This document shows positions 1 to 8,666 of a stretch of 60,965 nucleotides of DNA, piece after piece; the first letter of the stretch is position 1; the number at the start of each line of letters is the position of its first letter. The stretch lies in NCBI GenBank assembly GCA_900551445.1, contig URWA01000019.1, positions 1-60,965 on the forward strand, written 5' to 3'. The notes beneath the pieces are model-generated. The model had not been told where the DNA came from and did no database searches. It saw only the letters and a list, made by a program, of their open reading frames with translations. Source of the DNA: an uncultured Bacteroides sp. (GTDB taxonomy: Bacteria; Bacteroidota; Bacteroidia; Bacteroidales; Bacteroidaceae). A program made the translations under genes and the position numbers.

Positions 1-2
1 TG

Positions 3-71
3 TATTTCAATAATTTCAAAGACCGATTAGCCAACTTTTATTGGACAGTAGTGATGTACAGCGTAAAATGA
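3..71 (+). CDS. 3' end of an upstream gene (partial, unknown)
   Basis: An open frame enters from the left edge and stops at TGA 69-71, giving about 22 C-terminal residues that end TVVMYSVK. The stop overlaps the next gene's ATG at 68 as ATGA, the usual sign of translational coupling. That overlap is the main reason to believe it is coding. Nothing can be said about function. Confidence 0.45.
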   Translation, partial: YFNNFKDRLANFYWTVVMYSVK

Positions 72-883
72 ATCCGGAGGATGAATGGCAAAATCTTCCA
101 AGCTATCTTCCCAACAGTAGTACAAGATACATGGATTCTTACAGAGTATCGGACAAGAATGACTGTAAAAGTATTTTAAAAGATCAAAAGCTGAAAGCCA
201 GTTCAAGTTACTCTTCATCCTCCGATGGAGGTTACCGATATAATTCCTACACAAACCGTCCTATAAGAGAGAATCCTATAGGAGAAAAAAACGGCTATCC
301 TGAATATTGGGATGGAACGGATGTGTATTACACACTTAAAAGTCGTGACCCATATTACGGAGAAGAGTATCAATGGAATGGAGTATGTTTGCTGGCTCCA
401 TATCAATTGGGACCTGTATTAAAGAAACTGAAATTGAAAAGTATGAACAATGGAGCAGAACCGGCTTTTGCATCTGCTGAAGGTGAATTGGATTTCTCAA
501 ACATTGACTTCACTAAAATTTATAAAAGTTCCAATAAAAAGGAAGTAAAAGAAAACGGTATGGAATATCTAGAACCCATAGCCTACAGTGAAGCTGAAGC
601 ACGGCAATTGAAAATGGCATACTTATCATTTAATTTCTCATCCACAGCCGGTTCACAAGAGGCGTCCAGTTCCAGAAACCCCTCGTCAGCCGATGCACCA
701 GCCTTCAAAGTATTAAGTCCATTTTTAAATTCTTATATATACATAAACAGAAACTCAAGTAACTATTTTTACTCATTTGCGCAAGGATATATTAGAAAAG
801 GAACAGAAGCTAACACATTTGTGATAGAAAAATACAATAACAGTTATACAATCAACGACGTAGAAGTAACTTATGAAGAATAA
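68..883 (+). CDS. Unknown Ser/Tyr/Asn-rich protein, second gene of a coupled operon
   Basis: I do not recognise the family. The protein has about 271 residues, no obvious signal peptide from this start, and is rich in Ser, Tyr and Asn (SSSYSSSSDGG near residue 45). A TTG at 41 extends the frame, but ATG 68 overlaps the previous stop as ATGA and is the better start. Its stop (881-883) is followed within 5 bp by the OmpA-type gene, so the two are probably cotranscribed. Loci pairing small surface proteins with OmpA/DUF3575-like barrels are often fimbrial in Bacteroidales, but no fimbrillin motif is visible and that link is only a guess. Confidence 0.6.
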   Translation: MNPEDEWQNLPSYLPNSSTRYMDSYRVSDKNDCKSILKDQKLKASSSYSSSSDGGYRYNSYTNRPIRENPIGEKNGYPEYWDGTDVYYTLKSRDPYYGEEYQWNGVCLLAPYQLGPVLKKLKLKSMNNGAEPAFASAEGELDFSNIDFTKIYKSSNKKEVKENGMEYLEPIAYSEAEARQLKMAYLSFNFSSTAGSQEASSSRNPSSADAPAFKVLSPFLNSYIYINRNSSNYFYSFAQGYIRKGTEANTFVIEKYNNSYTINDVEVTYEE

Positions 884-887
884 ACAC

Positions 888-2087
888 ATGAAAAAAAGAT
901 ATATCAACAAGACCTCTATCCTACTGACCATCATTGCAAACCTGTGCATAGGCCTACCCGGCCATGCACAGAATGTATGCCCACAGTCTACCACAGGAGA
1001 TTGTACCCGTCACAAGAAAGCCTGGGAAATCGGTATCGGTGTCAACGGACTTCAAATGACCCGTTTCAACGTGATCCACTTTCAAACGAACCCACAAGGA
1101 GGATACCACATTGATACCAGCAAAAAAGATATGCTTTTCGGTGGACACCTGTATGTGGCTCGTGAACTGAATTCCTTTTTCTACCTGGATTTCCAGGGAA
1201 TGTTGGATTACAGTTCAGACCCGGTACGCAATGGACACGAATCAAGATGGGTCGGTATGGCCGGACTTGGTCTTCAATGGCGTTTGGGAGAATACTTCCA
1301 CTCCAAATATATCGACCCATTCTTCCGGGCAGGTATAAACTATATGTACAAAAATTTCAGAATCAACTATAACGGACTGGAGGAACATGACCTGGAACAG
1401 ATGAAATGGAATTTTTCCAATGACTACAACAAAGAAGGAAACGATAAGCACCATCTGATTCCTTTGTCGGTAGGGGCTGGAGTAAACATGTGGCTCAACG
1501 ACCGTGCAGGCATAGGCTTACAGGCAGAATACCTGATTATGCCCTATAAACAAATTGCCAATTCGTGGAACGGAACCATACGAGTAATGTGGCGTATCGG
1601 AGGAAAATCGAAAAAGCCAAAGCCTCAGATTCAATATGTAGAGAAAGTTGTAGAACGGATTGTAGAAAAGCCTGTAGTGACAGAGAAAATCGTACAGGTT
1701 CCTTCTACCGACGACCGTTTGTGCGAACTGTTCAATCACATCTATTTCGACTTTGACAAAGCCGATATTACTGCTGATTCAGCCGAAACCCTCGACAAGA
1801 TTGCACAAATCATGAAGAATGATACACAAAAAATGTATCTCATTACCGGATGTACCGATGCGAAAGGCTCTTTCCAGTACAACATGGCGTTATCTCAAAG
1901 ACGAGCCAATGCGGTAATGAAGGCCCTTATTCAAAGAGGAGTGCCAAGTAAAAACCTGAAAGCACGAGGACTCGGTAAGAGAATCTCTTACATTCCTGCA
2001 GATTCTTCGAACAACACGCGCAAAGGTGACCGGAAAATCATTATAGAAACCATCACCAACATGGACTATTGGAACTATATCCCATAA
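888..2087 (+). CDS. OmpA-family outer-membrane protein with peptidoglycan-binding C-terminus
   Basis: An exported beta-barrel of about 399 residues. ATG 888 places a signal peptide first (MKKRYINKTSILL..., cleavage near GHAQ); an in-frame ATG at 873 would bury it and overlap the previous gene. The N-terminal half has alternating aromatic strands typical of an 8-strand barrel. A hinge follows with repeated IVEK/VEKVVE motifs, then an OmpA_C domain (YFDFDKADIT, TGCTDAKGS, LSQRRANAV, ARGLGKR) that should bind diaminopimelate in peptidoglycan. Likely role: tethering the outer membrane to the wall, or anchoring the surface structure encoded upstream. Confidence 0.85.
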   Translation: MKKRYINKTSILLTIIANLCIGLPGHAQNVCPQSTTGDCTRHKKAWEIGIGVNGLQMTRFNVIHFQTNPQGGYHIDTSKKDMLFGGHLYVARELNSFFYLDFQGMLDYSSDPVRNGHESRWVGMAGLGLQWRLGEYFHSKYIDPFFRAGINYMYKNFRINYNGLEEHDLEQMKWNFSNDYNKEGNDKHHLIPLSVGAGVNMWLNDRAGIGLQAEYLIMPYKQIANSWNGTIRVMWRIGGKSKKPKPQIQYVEKVVERIVEKPVVTEKIVQVPSTDDRLCELFNHIYFDFDKADITADSAETLDKIAQIMKNDTQKMYLITGCTDAKGSFQYNMALSQRRANAVMKALIQRGVPSKNLKARGLGKRISYIPADSSNNTRKGDRKIIIETITNMDYWNYIP

Positions 2088-2098
2088 AGAAAAAGGAT

Positions 2099-2212
2099 AT
2101 GATTTATGTAATATTAGGATACTTCATATTAAACGTCATCAGTTGGAGCCTTATTATCAGATTCATACGTAAGGCTCCCTCCGATACGGAAGTGGATAAC
2201 GGAACCAATTAA
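2099..2212 (+). CDS. 37-residue single-pass membrane peptide
   Basis: ATG 2099 starts 11 bp after the OmpA-type stop, behind the purine-rich AAAGAAAAAGG. The peptide begins MIYVILGYFILNVISWSLII, one hydrophobic segment, followed by a basic RFIRK and a short polar tail ending DNGTN. The clean start, ribosome site, membrane segment with positive-inside boundary and position ahead of a terminator support a real small gene. Function unknown; it may assist the barrel protein or its operon partners. Confidence 0.5.
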   Translation: MIYVILGYFILNVISWSLIIRFIRKAPSDTEVDNGTN

Positions 2213-2336
2213 AAGTTAAAGTATAACTGAGAAAACATTTTTCACAAAATAGAATTAATATCAGATTCATCAATACTTATCAAAAGTTTTATTCTCGTTC
2301 TTTTCTTCTATTCACATAAAGAAAGAAGGAGACTGA

Positions 2337-2380
2337 AGGCCATTTCAAAATAATCACAAATTTTGGAATGGCCTCTTCTA
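2337..2380 (+). terminator. Intrinsic terminator after the OmpA operon
   Basis: Stem GGCCATTTCAAAA (2338-2350) pairs with TTTTGGAATGGCC (2361-2373) with one G-U pair and a 10-nt loop, then a T/C-rich tract. The rest of 2213-2482 is AT-rich and shows only the regulatory dyad described next. Confidence 0.7.
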
Positions 2381-2419
2381 CTTTTCAAAGTTCATGTCGA
2401 AAGTAAAATAAGAGTTCCC

Positions 2420-2460
2420 GTGTCATATATATTACACAAGATATGCCAAAAATACATTTT
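2420..2460 (+). promoter_or_regulatory. Candidate Crp/Fnr-type operator and promoter of nrfHA
   Basis: 2420-2437 reads GTGTCATAT|ATATTACAC, an 18-bp dyad with a single mismatched pair. It sits 46-63 bp before the nrfH ATG. A one-mismatch -7 element TACATTTT (consensus TAnnTTTG) lies at 2453-2460, which puts the dyad centre near -38 of the predicted start, as for class II Crp/Fnr activators. The Crp/Fnr-type gene at 7946-8635 is the natural candidate to bind it. Inference only. Confidence 0.45.
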
Positions 2461-2482
2461 ATTTGTAAAAAAATGAATACTT

Positions 2483-3043
2483 ATGAGGCTATCTAAACGA
2501 CAAAAAATGCTCACCGCGCTTATTGCCGGAATTATAGCAGGAGGAGGATTATCCTTCCTTTATCTGTTGAGAGCACATACCTATCTGACAGACGAGCCGT
2601 CGGCTTGTGTGAACTGTCACATCATGTCACCTTATTATGCCACCTGGATGCACAGTTCGCATTCCCGGAACGCCACATGCAACGATTGCCATGTGCCCCA
2701 TGAAAACATCGTCAAGAAATGGGCTTTTAAGGGTATGGACGGAATGAAGCACGTAGCCGCCTTTTTGACCAGCTCGGAACCACAGGTTATTCAGGCACAT
2801 CCGGCCAGTTCACAAGTCATTATGAACAATTGCATCCGGTGTCATCAGCAACTGAATACAGAACTGGTGAAAACAGGACGCATCGATTATATGATGTCGG
2901 AGGTAGGAAAAGGGAAAGCCTGCTGGGACTGTCACCGGGATGTTCCACACGGCGGAAAGAACAGTCTTTCATCCACTCCCAACGCCATCGTACCGTTGCC
3001 GGATTCTCCGGTCCCGGAATGGCTCAGAAAAATGAAGAAATAA
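2483..3043 (+). CDS. nrfH: Cytochrome c nitrite reductase small subunit, membrane quinol dehydrogenase
   Basis: NrfH-type cytochrome of 186 residues. One N-terminal membrane anchor (about 10-30) is followed by four CXXCH haem sites: CVNCH, CNDCH, CIRCH and CWDCH. It takes electrons from menaquinol and passes them to NrfA on the outer face of the inner membrane. nrfA follows after a 20-bp gap, and two cytochrome c maturation genes complete the cluster. Family length and motif count are normal. ATG 2483 starts directly at the charged residues before the membrane anchor. Confidence 0.95.
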   Translation: MRLSKRQKMLTALIAGIIAGGGLSFLYLLRAHTYLTDEPSACVNCHIMSPYYATWMHSSHSRNATCNDCHVPHENIVKKWAFKGMDGMKHVAAFLTSSEPQVIQAHPASSQVIMNNCIRCHQQLNTELVKTGRIDYMMSEVGKGKACWDCHRDVPHGGKNSLSSTPNAIVPLPDSPVPEWLRKMKK

Positions 3044-3063
3044 TATAATTAAATCGAACGTAT

Positions 3064-4539
3064 ATGATGAACAAATTCAAATCTTGGCAGGGATGGCTGT
3101 TGTTTGGTATAGCAATGGTCGTCGTGTTTTGTTTAGGACTTGCTGTATCTGCGCTGTCAGAACGTAGAGCCGAAGTGGTAAGCATATTCAACAACAGGAA
3201 GAACCCGATGAAAGGAATTGTCGCTCAGAATGAAAAATTCCAGAGTGATTTTCCACGGGAATATCAAACGTGGACAGAGACCGCCAAAACAGATTTCCAA
3301 AGTGAATTCAATGGCAATGTACAAGTTGATGTGTTGGCACAACGCCCGGAAATGGTGATCCTGTGGGCCGGCTATGCCTTTTCGAAAGATTATGCTACTC
3401 CCCGCGGACACATGCACGCCATAGAAGACATCCGTGCTACCCTCCGTACTGGAGCTCCCGAAACGGCAAAAGACGGTCCGCAACCGTCCACCTGCTGGAC
3501 TTGCAAGAGTCCCGATGTACCTCGTATGATGCAGGAAATCGGCGTAGACTCATTCTACAACAACAAATGGGCGGCATTCGGTTCGGAGATTGTAAACCCG
3601 ATAGGCTGCTCCGACTGCCACGATTCCGAAACGATGGATCTTCACATCAGTCGTCCGGCCCTGATTGAAGCTTTTGCACGCCAAGGGAAGGACATCACCA
3701 AGGCTACTCCTCAGGAAATGCGTTCCTTGGTATGCGCACAATGTCACGTAGAGTATTATTTCAAGGGAGACGGCAAATACCTCACCTTCCCTTGGGATAA
3801 AGGAATGACTGTAGAAAACATTGAACAGTATTATGATGAAAATAATTTTGCAGACTATACCCATGCACTCAGCCGCACACCGATTCTCAAAGCGCAGCAT
3901 CCTGATTATGAGATTTCCCAAATGGGTATTCATGGACAGCGAGGCGTATCATGTGCGGATTGCCACATGCCTTACAAAAGCGAAGGTGGCATGAAGTTCA
4001 GCGACCATCACATCCAAAGTCCGCTTGCCATGATCGACCGCACCTGTCAGGTGTGCCACCGGGAGAGCGAAGAAACGTTACGCCAGAACGTATATGAACG
4101 CCAACGCAAGGCAAACGAAATCAGAACCCGTTTGGAAAAAGAATTAGCCTCTGCACACATCGAAGCTAAATTTGCTTGGGACAAAGGCGCTACAGAAAAT
4201 GAAATGAAGCCGGTATTGAAACTCCTGCGCGAAGCTCAATGGCGTTGGGATTTCGGAGTAGCCTCACACGGAGCTTCTTTCCATGCACCGCAGGAAATCC
4301 AGCGTATCCTGTCACACGGACTCGACCGAGCTTTGCAGGCCAGATTGTCCATAGCCAAAGTGCTGGCCAAACATGGATATACTGACGACGTACCGATGCC
4401 AGACATCTCCACAAAAGAAAAAGCCCAGCAATATATCGGTTTGGATATGCCGGCAGAAAAAGCAGCCAAGGAACGTTTCTTGAATCAGACCGTTCCCAAC
4501 TGGTTGAAAGAAGCTAAAGCAAAAGGACGCATGATTTAA
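3064..4539 (+). CDS. nrfA: Ammonia-forming cytochrome c nitrite reductase, catalytic subunit
   Basis: Pentahaem NrfA of 491 residues that reduces nitrite to ammonium in six electrons. After an N-terminal hydrophobic signal or anchor it carries CWTCK, the diagnostic active-site haem motif with lysine as axial ligand, then CSDCH, CAQCH, CADCH and CQVCH. It should form a complex with NrfH encoded just upstream. The nrfHA pair without nrfBCDG is the usual arrangement in Bacteroidetes and epsilon/deltaproteobacteria. It lets the cell use nitrite as electron sink and detoxify nitrite and nitric oxide. Confidence 0.97.
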   Translation: MMNKFKSWQGWLLFGIAMVVVFCLGLAVSALSERRAEVVSIFNNRKNPMKGIVAQNEKFQSDFPREYQTWTETAKTDFQSEFNGNVQVDVLAQRPEMVILWAGYAFSKDYATPRGHMHAIEDIRATLRTGAPETAKDGPQPSTCWTCKSPDVPRMMQEIGVDSFYNNKWAAFGSEIVNPIGCSDCHDSETMDLHISRPALIEAFARQGKDITKATPQEMRSLVCAQCHVEYYFKGDGKYLTFPWDKGMTVENIEQYYDENNFADYTHALSRTPILKAQHPDYEISQMGIHGQRGVSCADCHMPYKSEGGMKFSDHHIQSPLAMIDRTCQVCHRESEETLRQNVYERQRKANEIRTRLEKELASAHIEAKFAWDKGATENEMKPVLKLLREAQWRWDFGVASHGASFHAPQEIQRILSHGLDRALQARLSIAKVLAKHGYTDDVPMPDISTKEKAQQYIGLDMPAEKAAKERFLNQTVPNWLKEAKAKGRMI

Positions 4540-4546
4540 AAGTTAT

Positions 4547-5773
4547 ATGTGGAAAAAGACCTGGGGTATAGAAGAAGGAATAACGACCTGTGGCGGACTG
4601 ATCGTCATAGGTCTTATTCTCCATCTGTTTACGGGTGGAGTGGATTGGAGTAGCTTTGCCTGGCCGCTCAATCTCTACTTGGCAATTGCCTATCTGATGG
4701 GGTTGCTCGTCTTGTATTTCCTGCGAAAGAAAATTTATTTCGTGCAATGGGCCATGTCGTACAAAGCAGCGATTCCGTCCTTAATTGCCGTAGTAATAGT
4801 GACGTTCTTCATGGGAATGATCAAACAAGTGCCGAGTACCATAGCCTCTGAAGGCATCTCCATCTTTCATCGCATGCTTTCATTTTGGCCTTTTATTCTG
4901 GTGTATTTTTGGATGACAACCATTGTCGGTCTGGTATCTATCCGACATTTGTTTTCTTTCCGGCTCCGCAAGATTCCATTCCTGCTGAACCACTTGGGAC
5001 TGTTCATCGCCTTGGTCTCGGCTACCCTTGGCAGCGCCGACATGAAGCGGCTCACAATGACTACCCGCATCGGACAAGCTGAATGGCGGGCCACCGACTT
5101 GCAGGGACACTTGACCGAACTGCCATTGGCCATTGAGCTCAAGAATTTCAGCATCGAAGAATATCCTCCCAAACTGATGCTGATAGACAATGCTACCGGA
5201 AAAGCCTTGCCCAACGACGCACCGGAACATTTGTTGCTGGAAGATGGTGTCCGATCGGGTATCCTGTCCGACTGGAGGATTGAAATTCTGGACAAACTGG
5301 AGATGGCAGCATCCGTATCCGGACAAGATACCGTGAAATATGTGGAATGGCCCAGCATGGGAGCTACCAGTGCAGTACGGCTCAGAGCGACTACCCCAGA
5401 CGGAAAACGACAAGCAACCGGATGGGTCAGCTGCGGCAGTTTCCTGTTTCCCTATCAGGCCCTCCGACTGGACAGCACCTGCAGTCTCGTCATGCCCGAC
5501 AGGGAGCCTCGCCGCTATTCTTCCGAAGTAACCATTTATACAGAAAGTGGAAAACAAATAAAAGCCACCATCGAAGTCAACCAACCAGCAGAAATAGAAG
5601 GATGGAAAATCTATCAGCTGAGCTACGATGAAAGTAAAGGCCGGTGGAGTGACATCAGTATTTTCGAACTGGTCTCAGACCCTTGGCTTCCAGTGGTCTA
5701 TACAGGGATTATCCTGATGATGTTGGGAGCCGTATGTATGTTTGTCACGGCTCAAAAGAAAGAGGAACAATGA
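4547..5773 (+). CDS. ResB/CcsB-like cytochrome c maturation protein
   Basis: A 408-residue membrane protein with about four N-terminal helices, a large periplasmic domain (about 170-370) and a final helix (VVYTGIILMMLGAVCMF). The motif NHLGLFIALVSA around residue 150 contains the conserved haem-handling His region. ResB/CcsB pairs with CcsA in System II maturation, bringing haem out and holding apocytochromes. The gene starts 7 bp after nrfA and is followed by ccsA, so maturation factors are made with the multihaem enzymes they serve. It is smaller than chloroplast-type CcsB. Confidence 0.85.
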   Translation: MWKKTWGIEEGITTCGGLIVIGLILHLFTGGVDWSSFAWPLNLYLAIAYLMGLLVLYFLRKKIYFVQWAMSYKAAIPSLIAVVIVTFFMGMIKQVPSTIASEGISIFHRMLSFWPFILVYFWMTTIVGLVSIRHLFSFRLRKIPFLLNHLGLFIALVSATLGSADMKRLTMTTRIGQAEWRATDLQGHLTELPLAIELKNFSIEEYPPKLMLIDNATGKALPNDAPEHLLLEDGVRSGILSDWRIEILDKLEMAASVSGQDTVKYVEWPSMGATSAVRLRATTPDGKRQATGWVSCGSFLFPYQALRLDSTCSLVMPDREPRRYSSEVTIYTESGKQIKATIEVNQPAEIEGWKIYQLSYDESKGRWSDISIFELVSDPWLPVVYTGIILMMLGAVCMFVTAQKKEEQ

Positions 5774-5792
5774 CTAAATAAAGAAAAATGAA

Positions 5793-6581
5793 ATGAATTG
5801 GGACTGGTTTATATATTTCGCCATTCTGTCGGTCTTACTTTGGGCAATCGGTGCCTGGAGAGCTTTTAAGGGACATCACCTACAAGCCTGTCTCCTGACG
5901 GCTGGAGGGCTTGCGATATTTGGCCTGTTTATCGGACTGCTATGGCATTCACTTGAACGCCCTCCCCTGCGGACCATGGGAGAAACGCGCCTGTGGTACT
6001 CATTCTTCCTGCCACTTGCCGGATTGATTACCTACCTGAGATGGAAATACAAATGGATACTCAGTTTCAGCACCCTGCTGTCACTTGTATTTATTTGCGT
6101 GAACATCCTGAAACCGGAAATCCATAACAAGACGCTCATGCCGGCCTTGCAGAGCCCTTGGTTTGCCCCTCATGTCATTATCTACATGTTTGCCTACGCC
6201 CTACTTGGAGCAGCAGCCATCATGGGCATCTACCTGTTATGGATCAAAAAAGACAAAGGTAATCCCAAGGAAATGGCTTTATGCGACAACCTGGTCTATG
6301 TAGGACTCTCCTTCATGACTTTGGGCATGCTGACAGGAGCACTATGGGCCAAAGAGGCTTGGGGACATTACTGGTCCTGGGACCCGAAAGAGACTTGGGC
6401 AGCTGTAACCTGGTTCTCGTATCTGAGCTACCTACATATACGGCTGGGACTGCGGAACAGACAACGCACGGCTTTGTATCTCTTACTCTTGTCGTTTGTC
6501 TTCCTGCAAATGTGCTGGTGGGGCATCAACTATTTGCCCTCGGCACAAGGAAGCAGTATCCATACTTACAATATGAATTAA
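5793..6581 (+). CDS. ccsA: CcsA/CcmC-family haem-handling protein of System II
   Basis: A 262-residue polytopic membrane protein with about eight helices. It carries the tryptophan-rich WWD signature WGHYWSWDPKETW near residue 190, plus conserved flanking histidines (for example in SYLHIRLG), the haem-binding elements of CcsA. With the ResB-like partner upstream it attaches haem covalently to CXXCH and CXXCK sites. The split CcsB/CcsA form, dedicated to nrf, is the arrangement seen here. Confidence 0.92.
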   Translation: MNWDWFIYFAILSVLLWAIGAWRAFKGHHLQACLLTAGGLAIFGLFIGLLWHSLERPPLRTMGETRLWYSFFLPLAGLITYLRWKYKWILSFSTLLSLVFICVNILKPEIHNKTLMPALQSPWFAPHVIIYMFAYALLGAAAIMGIYLLWIKKDKGNPKEMALCDNLVYVGLSFMTLGMLTGALWAKEAWGHYWSWDPKETWAAVTWFSYLSYLHIRLGLRNRQRTALYLLLLSFVFLQMCWWGINYLPSAQGSSIHTYNMN

Positions 6582-6595
6582 TTCAATCTTACTTT

Positions 6596-7885
6596 ATGAT
6601 GAGAAAAAGAAATTTATCCGTACTACTGACCTTATTGCTTTTCGGAAATGTGACCTTATCCCAAGCACAGGAAGAGAAAAGCAATGACGACCACTTTTGG
6701 ATTTCCACTCAGATCCGTACCAGAGGAGAATACCGCAATGGGGCATTGTATCCCCGCAACGAAGGAGACAAGCCCGCCGGATTCATCAACGAACGTGCCA
6801 GACTGACGCTGGGTTATGACCGCAGCAAATTATCCCTAAGATTCTCCGCACAGCATGTCGGAGTCTGGGGACAAGATGCATTGGTGGACAAAAACGGACG
6901 GTTTATCCTGAACGAAGCATGGGCAGCCATCCACCTGAGTGATGCTTGGTTTGTCCAGTTAGGAAGACAGTCTTTGGTGTATGATGATGAACGGATTCTG
7001 GGCGGACTGGACTGGAATGTGGCCGGACGCTATCACGACGCCCTGAAAATTGGCTACCAGAAAAACGGTCATCAGCTGCATGCCCTGTTTTCCTTCAACC
7101 AAAATGATGAGAATGTGATCGGGGGAACCTACTACGATAACAGCAAAACCAAACTGTACAAAAATATGCAGACGCTATGGTACCATTATGATTTCACGTC
7201 GGTACCCTTGAAGCTTTCTTTACTTGCCATGAATTTAGGACAGGAAAGTGGAAATGCAGAAACCAAAGAAGGAGATACACAGTATATGCAGACTGTCGGC
7301 ACTTACCTTCAATTCTCTCCGGGTGCATGGAATCTGTCGGGCTCATTTTATTATCAAACCGGGAAAACAGCCTCTTCCCGTTCTGTCTCTGCCTTTATGG
7401 GAAGCTTACGCGCCTCGTATAATATTCGTCCACAATGGAGTGTAACGGTAGGAACAGACTATCTGAGCGGCAGCGGTCGAGCTGAAGAGACCTATAAGGC
7501 TTTTAATCCTTTATACGGCACACATCACAAGTTCTATGGAGCCATGGACTATTTCTATGCCTCTGATTTCATCAACGGCTACGCTCCGGGGCTTTCCGAT
7601 TCACAGATTGGACTCAATTATAAACCTTCTTCTTCCGTGTCCATGGGACTAACCTATCATTATTTCGCCACGGGAGTGAAACTGGAAAATCTGAACCGGA
7701 CCTTAGGGTCGGAACTCGACTATCAGCTCGACTGGAAAATCAGAAAAGACGTCAGTCTGTCCGTAGGATATTCCATCATGCGGGGTACTTCCACCATGGA
7801 TGTAGTGAAAGGAGGAAATCACCGCAGTTGGCAAGACTGGGGATGGATATCCTTAAACATTAACCCCACAATTTTTGTAAAATGA
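6596..7885 (+). CDS. Outer-membrane beta-barrel, alginate-export type
   Basis: About 429 residues with a signal peptide ending near SQAQ. ATG 6596 (MMRKRN...) is chosen because the frame upstream overlaps ccsA and lacks a leader. The mature part resembles the alginate_exp barrel family: QIRTRGEYRNG at the start, then FINERARLTLGYD, VQLGRQSLVYDDERILGG and regular amphipathic strands. Members are common in Bacteroidetes and rarely have anything to do with alginate. As last gene of the nrf operon it may admit nitrite or another small anion to the periplasmic enzyme, an inference from position. Confidence 0.8.
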   Translation: MMRKRNLSVLLTLLLFGNVTLSQAQEEKSNDDHFWISTQIRTRGEYRNGALYPRNEGDKPAGFINERARLTLGYDRSKLSLRFSAQHVGVWGQDALVDKNGRFILNEAWAAIHLSDAWFVQLGRQSLVYDDERILGGLDWNVAGRYHDALKIGYQKNGHQLHALFSFNQNDENVIGGTYYDNSKTKLYKNMQTLWYHYDFTSVPLKLSLLAMNLGQESGNAETKEGDTQYMQTVGTYLQFSPGAWNLSGSFYYQTGKTASSRSVSAFMGSLRASYNIRPQWSVTVGTDYLSGSGRAEETYKAFNPLYGTHHKFYGAMDYFYASDFINGYAPGLSDSQIGLNYKPSSSVSMGLTYHYFATGVKLENLNRTLGSELDYQLDWKIRKDVSLSVGYSIMRGTSTMDVVKGGNHRSWQDWGWISLNINPTIFVK

Positions 7886-7887
7886 CA

Positions 7888-7933
7888 TTTACTTCAAAGC
7901 CCATCCGATGATTGGATGGGCTTTGAAGTAAAT
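7888..7933. terminator. Bidirectional terminator between nrf operon and regulator
   Basis: A perfect 19-bp inverted repeat: TTTACTTCAAAGCCCATCC at 7888-7906 and its complement at 7915-7933, 8-nt loop. It begins 2 bp after the porin stop and serves both converging transcripts. Confidence 0.85.
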
Positions 7934-7945
7934 ATTTATCCTCAT

Positions 7946-8635
7946 TCATACAATCCCTCTGAGAACTTTCAGGTTTAATTCGATGTAATTGTTCCCTTTC
8001 CTTCTGATAAGTCCCTCTTTTTCCATCTTGTTGAATTCAGTAGATAATGCCGGACGGGTCACATTAATATATTCAGCCAGTTGCGTCAAGGTGTGTGACA
8101 CTTTCACGATTGAAGTTCCCTTTTCCAACCTTTTCAAAAGATACACCAGAATCCTTTCACGGATGGTTTTTCTCGACAAGACATCCAGCCTCAGCGTTGT
8201 GCAGACATTGCAATTACCTGAAACACAAAGAAAACTCTTTAGAATATCAGGATGTTTGCTGATCAGTCCAAAGGTGGAGTCCTTGGTAGCAGTCAGTAAT
8301 ACAGAGCGTTCCACCGTTTTAAACGTAGCCGGGAAACGATTGTCTTTCTTAAAGAGGTGAGGGGTGGCAAAAGTTCTTGGGGCCTCTATATGCTCAATCA
8401 ACACCTCATTTCCATTCGCATCAATAATATGAACCTCCAACACACCTTCCAATAAAATGTACAAGTTACCACATATATTTCCCTGCTCTATGATCACCGT
8501 ATCCTCTTCATATTCATACAATTTGAAATCCAACTTTTTAAGAATCTCATTCTTCAAAGAAGAAGACAAGTCATTAAACAGCGGAATCGACAATAATTTA
8601 TCCTTGTAATAAGTATTAAAAGAAAGTGATTTCAT
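7946..8635 (-). CDS. Crp/Fnr-family transcription regulator, likely nitrosative/respiratory
   Basis: A 229-residue protein with an N-terminal cyclic-nucleotide-binding-like beta roll (about 15-130; NLYILLEGVLEV), a dimer helix and a C-terminal winged helix-turn-helix (LTQLAEYINVTRPALSTEFNKMEKEGLI). The sequence FLCVSGNCNVC at about 136-145 puts three cysteines at the roll/helix junction, a possible metal, Fe-S or redox site. It converges on the nrf operon and is a fair candidate to control it through the 2420-2437 dyad. It could be an HcpR-like sensor; I cannot confirm this. Confidence 0.85.
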   Translation of the reverse strand: MKSLSFNTYYKDKLLSIPLFNDLSSSLKNEILKKLDFKLYEYEEDTVIIEQGNICGNLYILLEGVLEVHIIDANGNEVLIEHIEAPRTFATPHLFKKDNRFPATFKTVERSVLLTATKDSTFGLISKHPDILKSFLCVSGNCNVCTTLRLDVLSRKTIRERILVYLLKRLEKGTSIVKVSHTLTQLAEYINVTRPALSTEFNKMEKEGLIRRKGNNYIELNLKVLRGIV

Positions 8636-8658
8636 GGTTTCTAAATAGCTCTAGTCTA

Positions 8659-8666
8659 CAAATATA
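8659..8666 (-). promoter_or_regulatory. -7 promoter element of the Crp/Fnr gene
   Basis: CAAATATA on the plus strand is TATATTTG on the minus strand, matching TAnnTTTG, 23 bp before the regulator's ATG. A degenerate -33 (GTTG) lies about 20 bp further out. Confidence 0.45.

Noticed and set aside
41..67. TTG start for the second gene
   Set aside because: ATG 68 overlaps the upstream stop as ATGA and is the better-supported start.
6281..6595. N-terminal extension of the alginate-export-type barrel
   Set aside because: This stretch is the 3' end of ccsA in another frame; the signal peptide begins at 6596.
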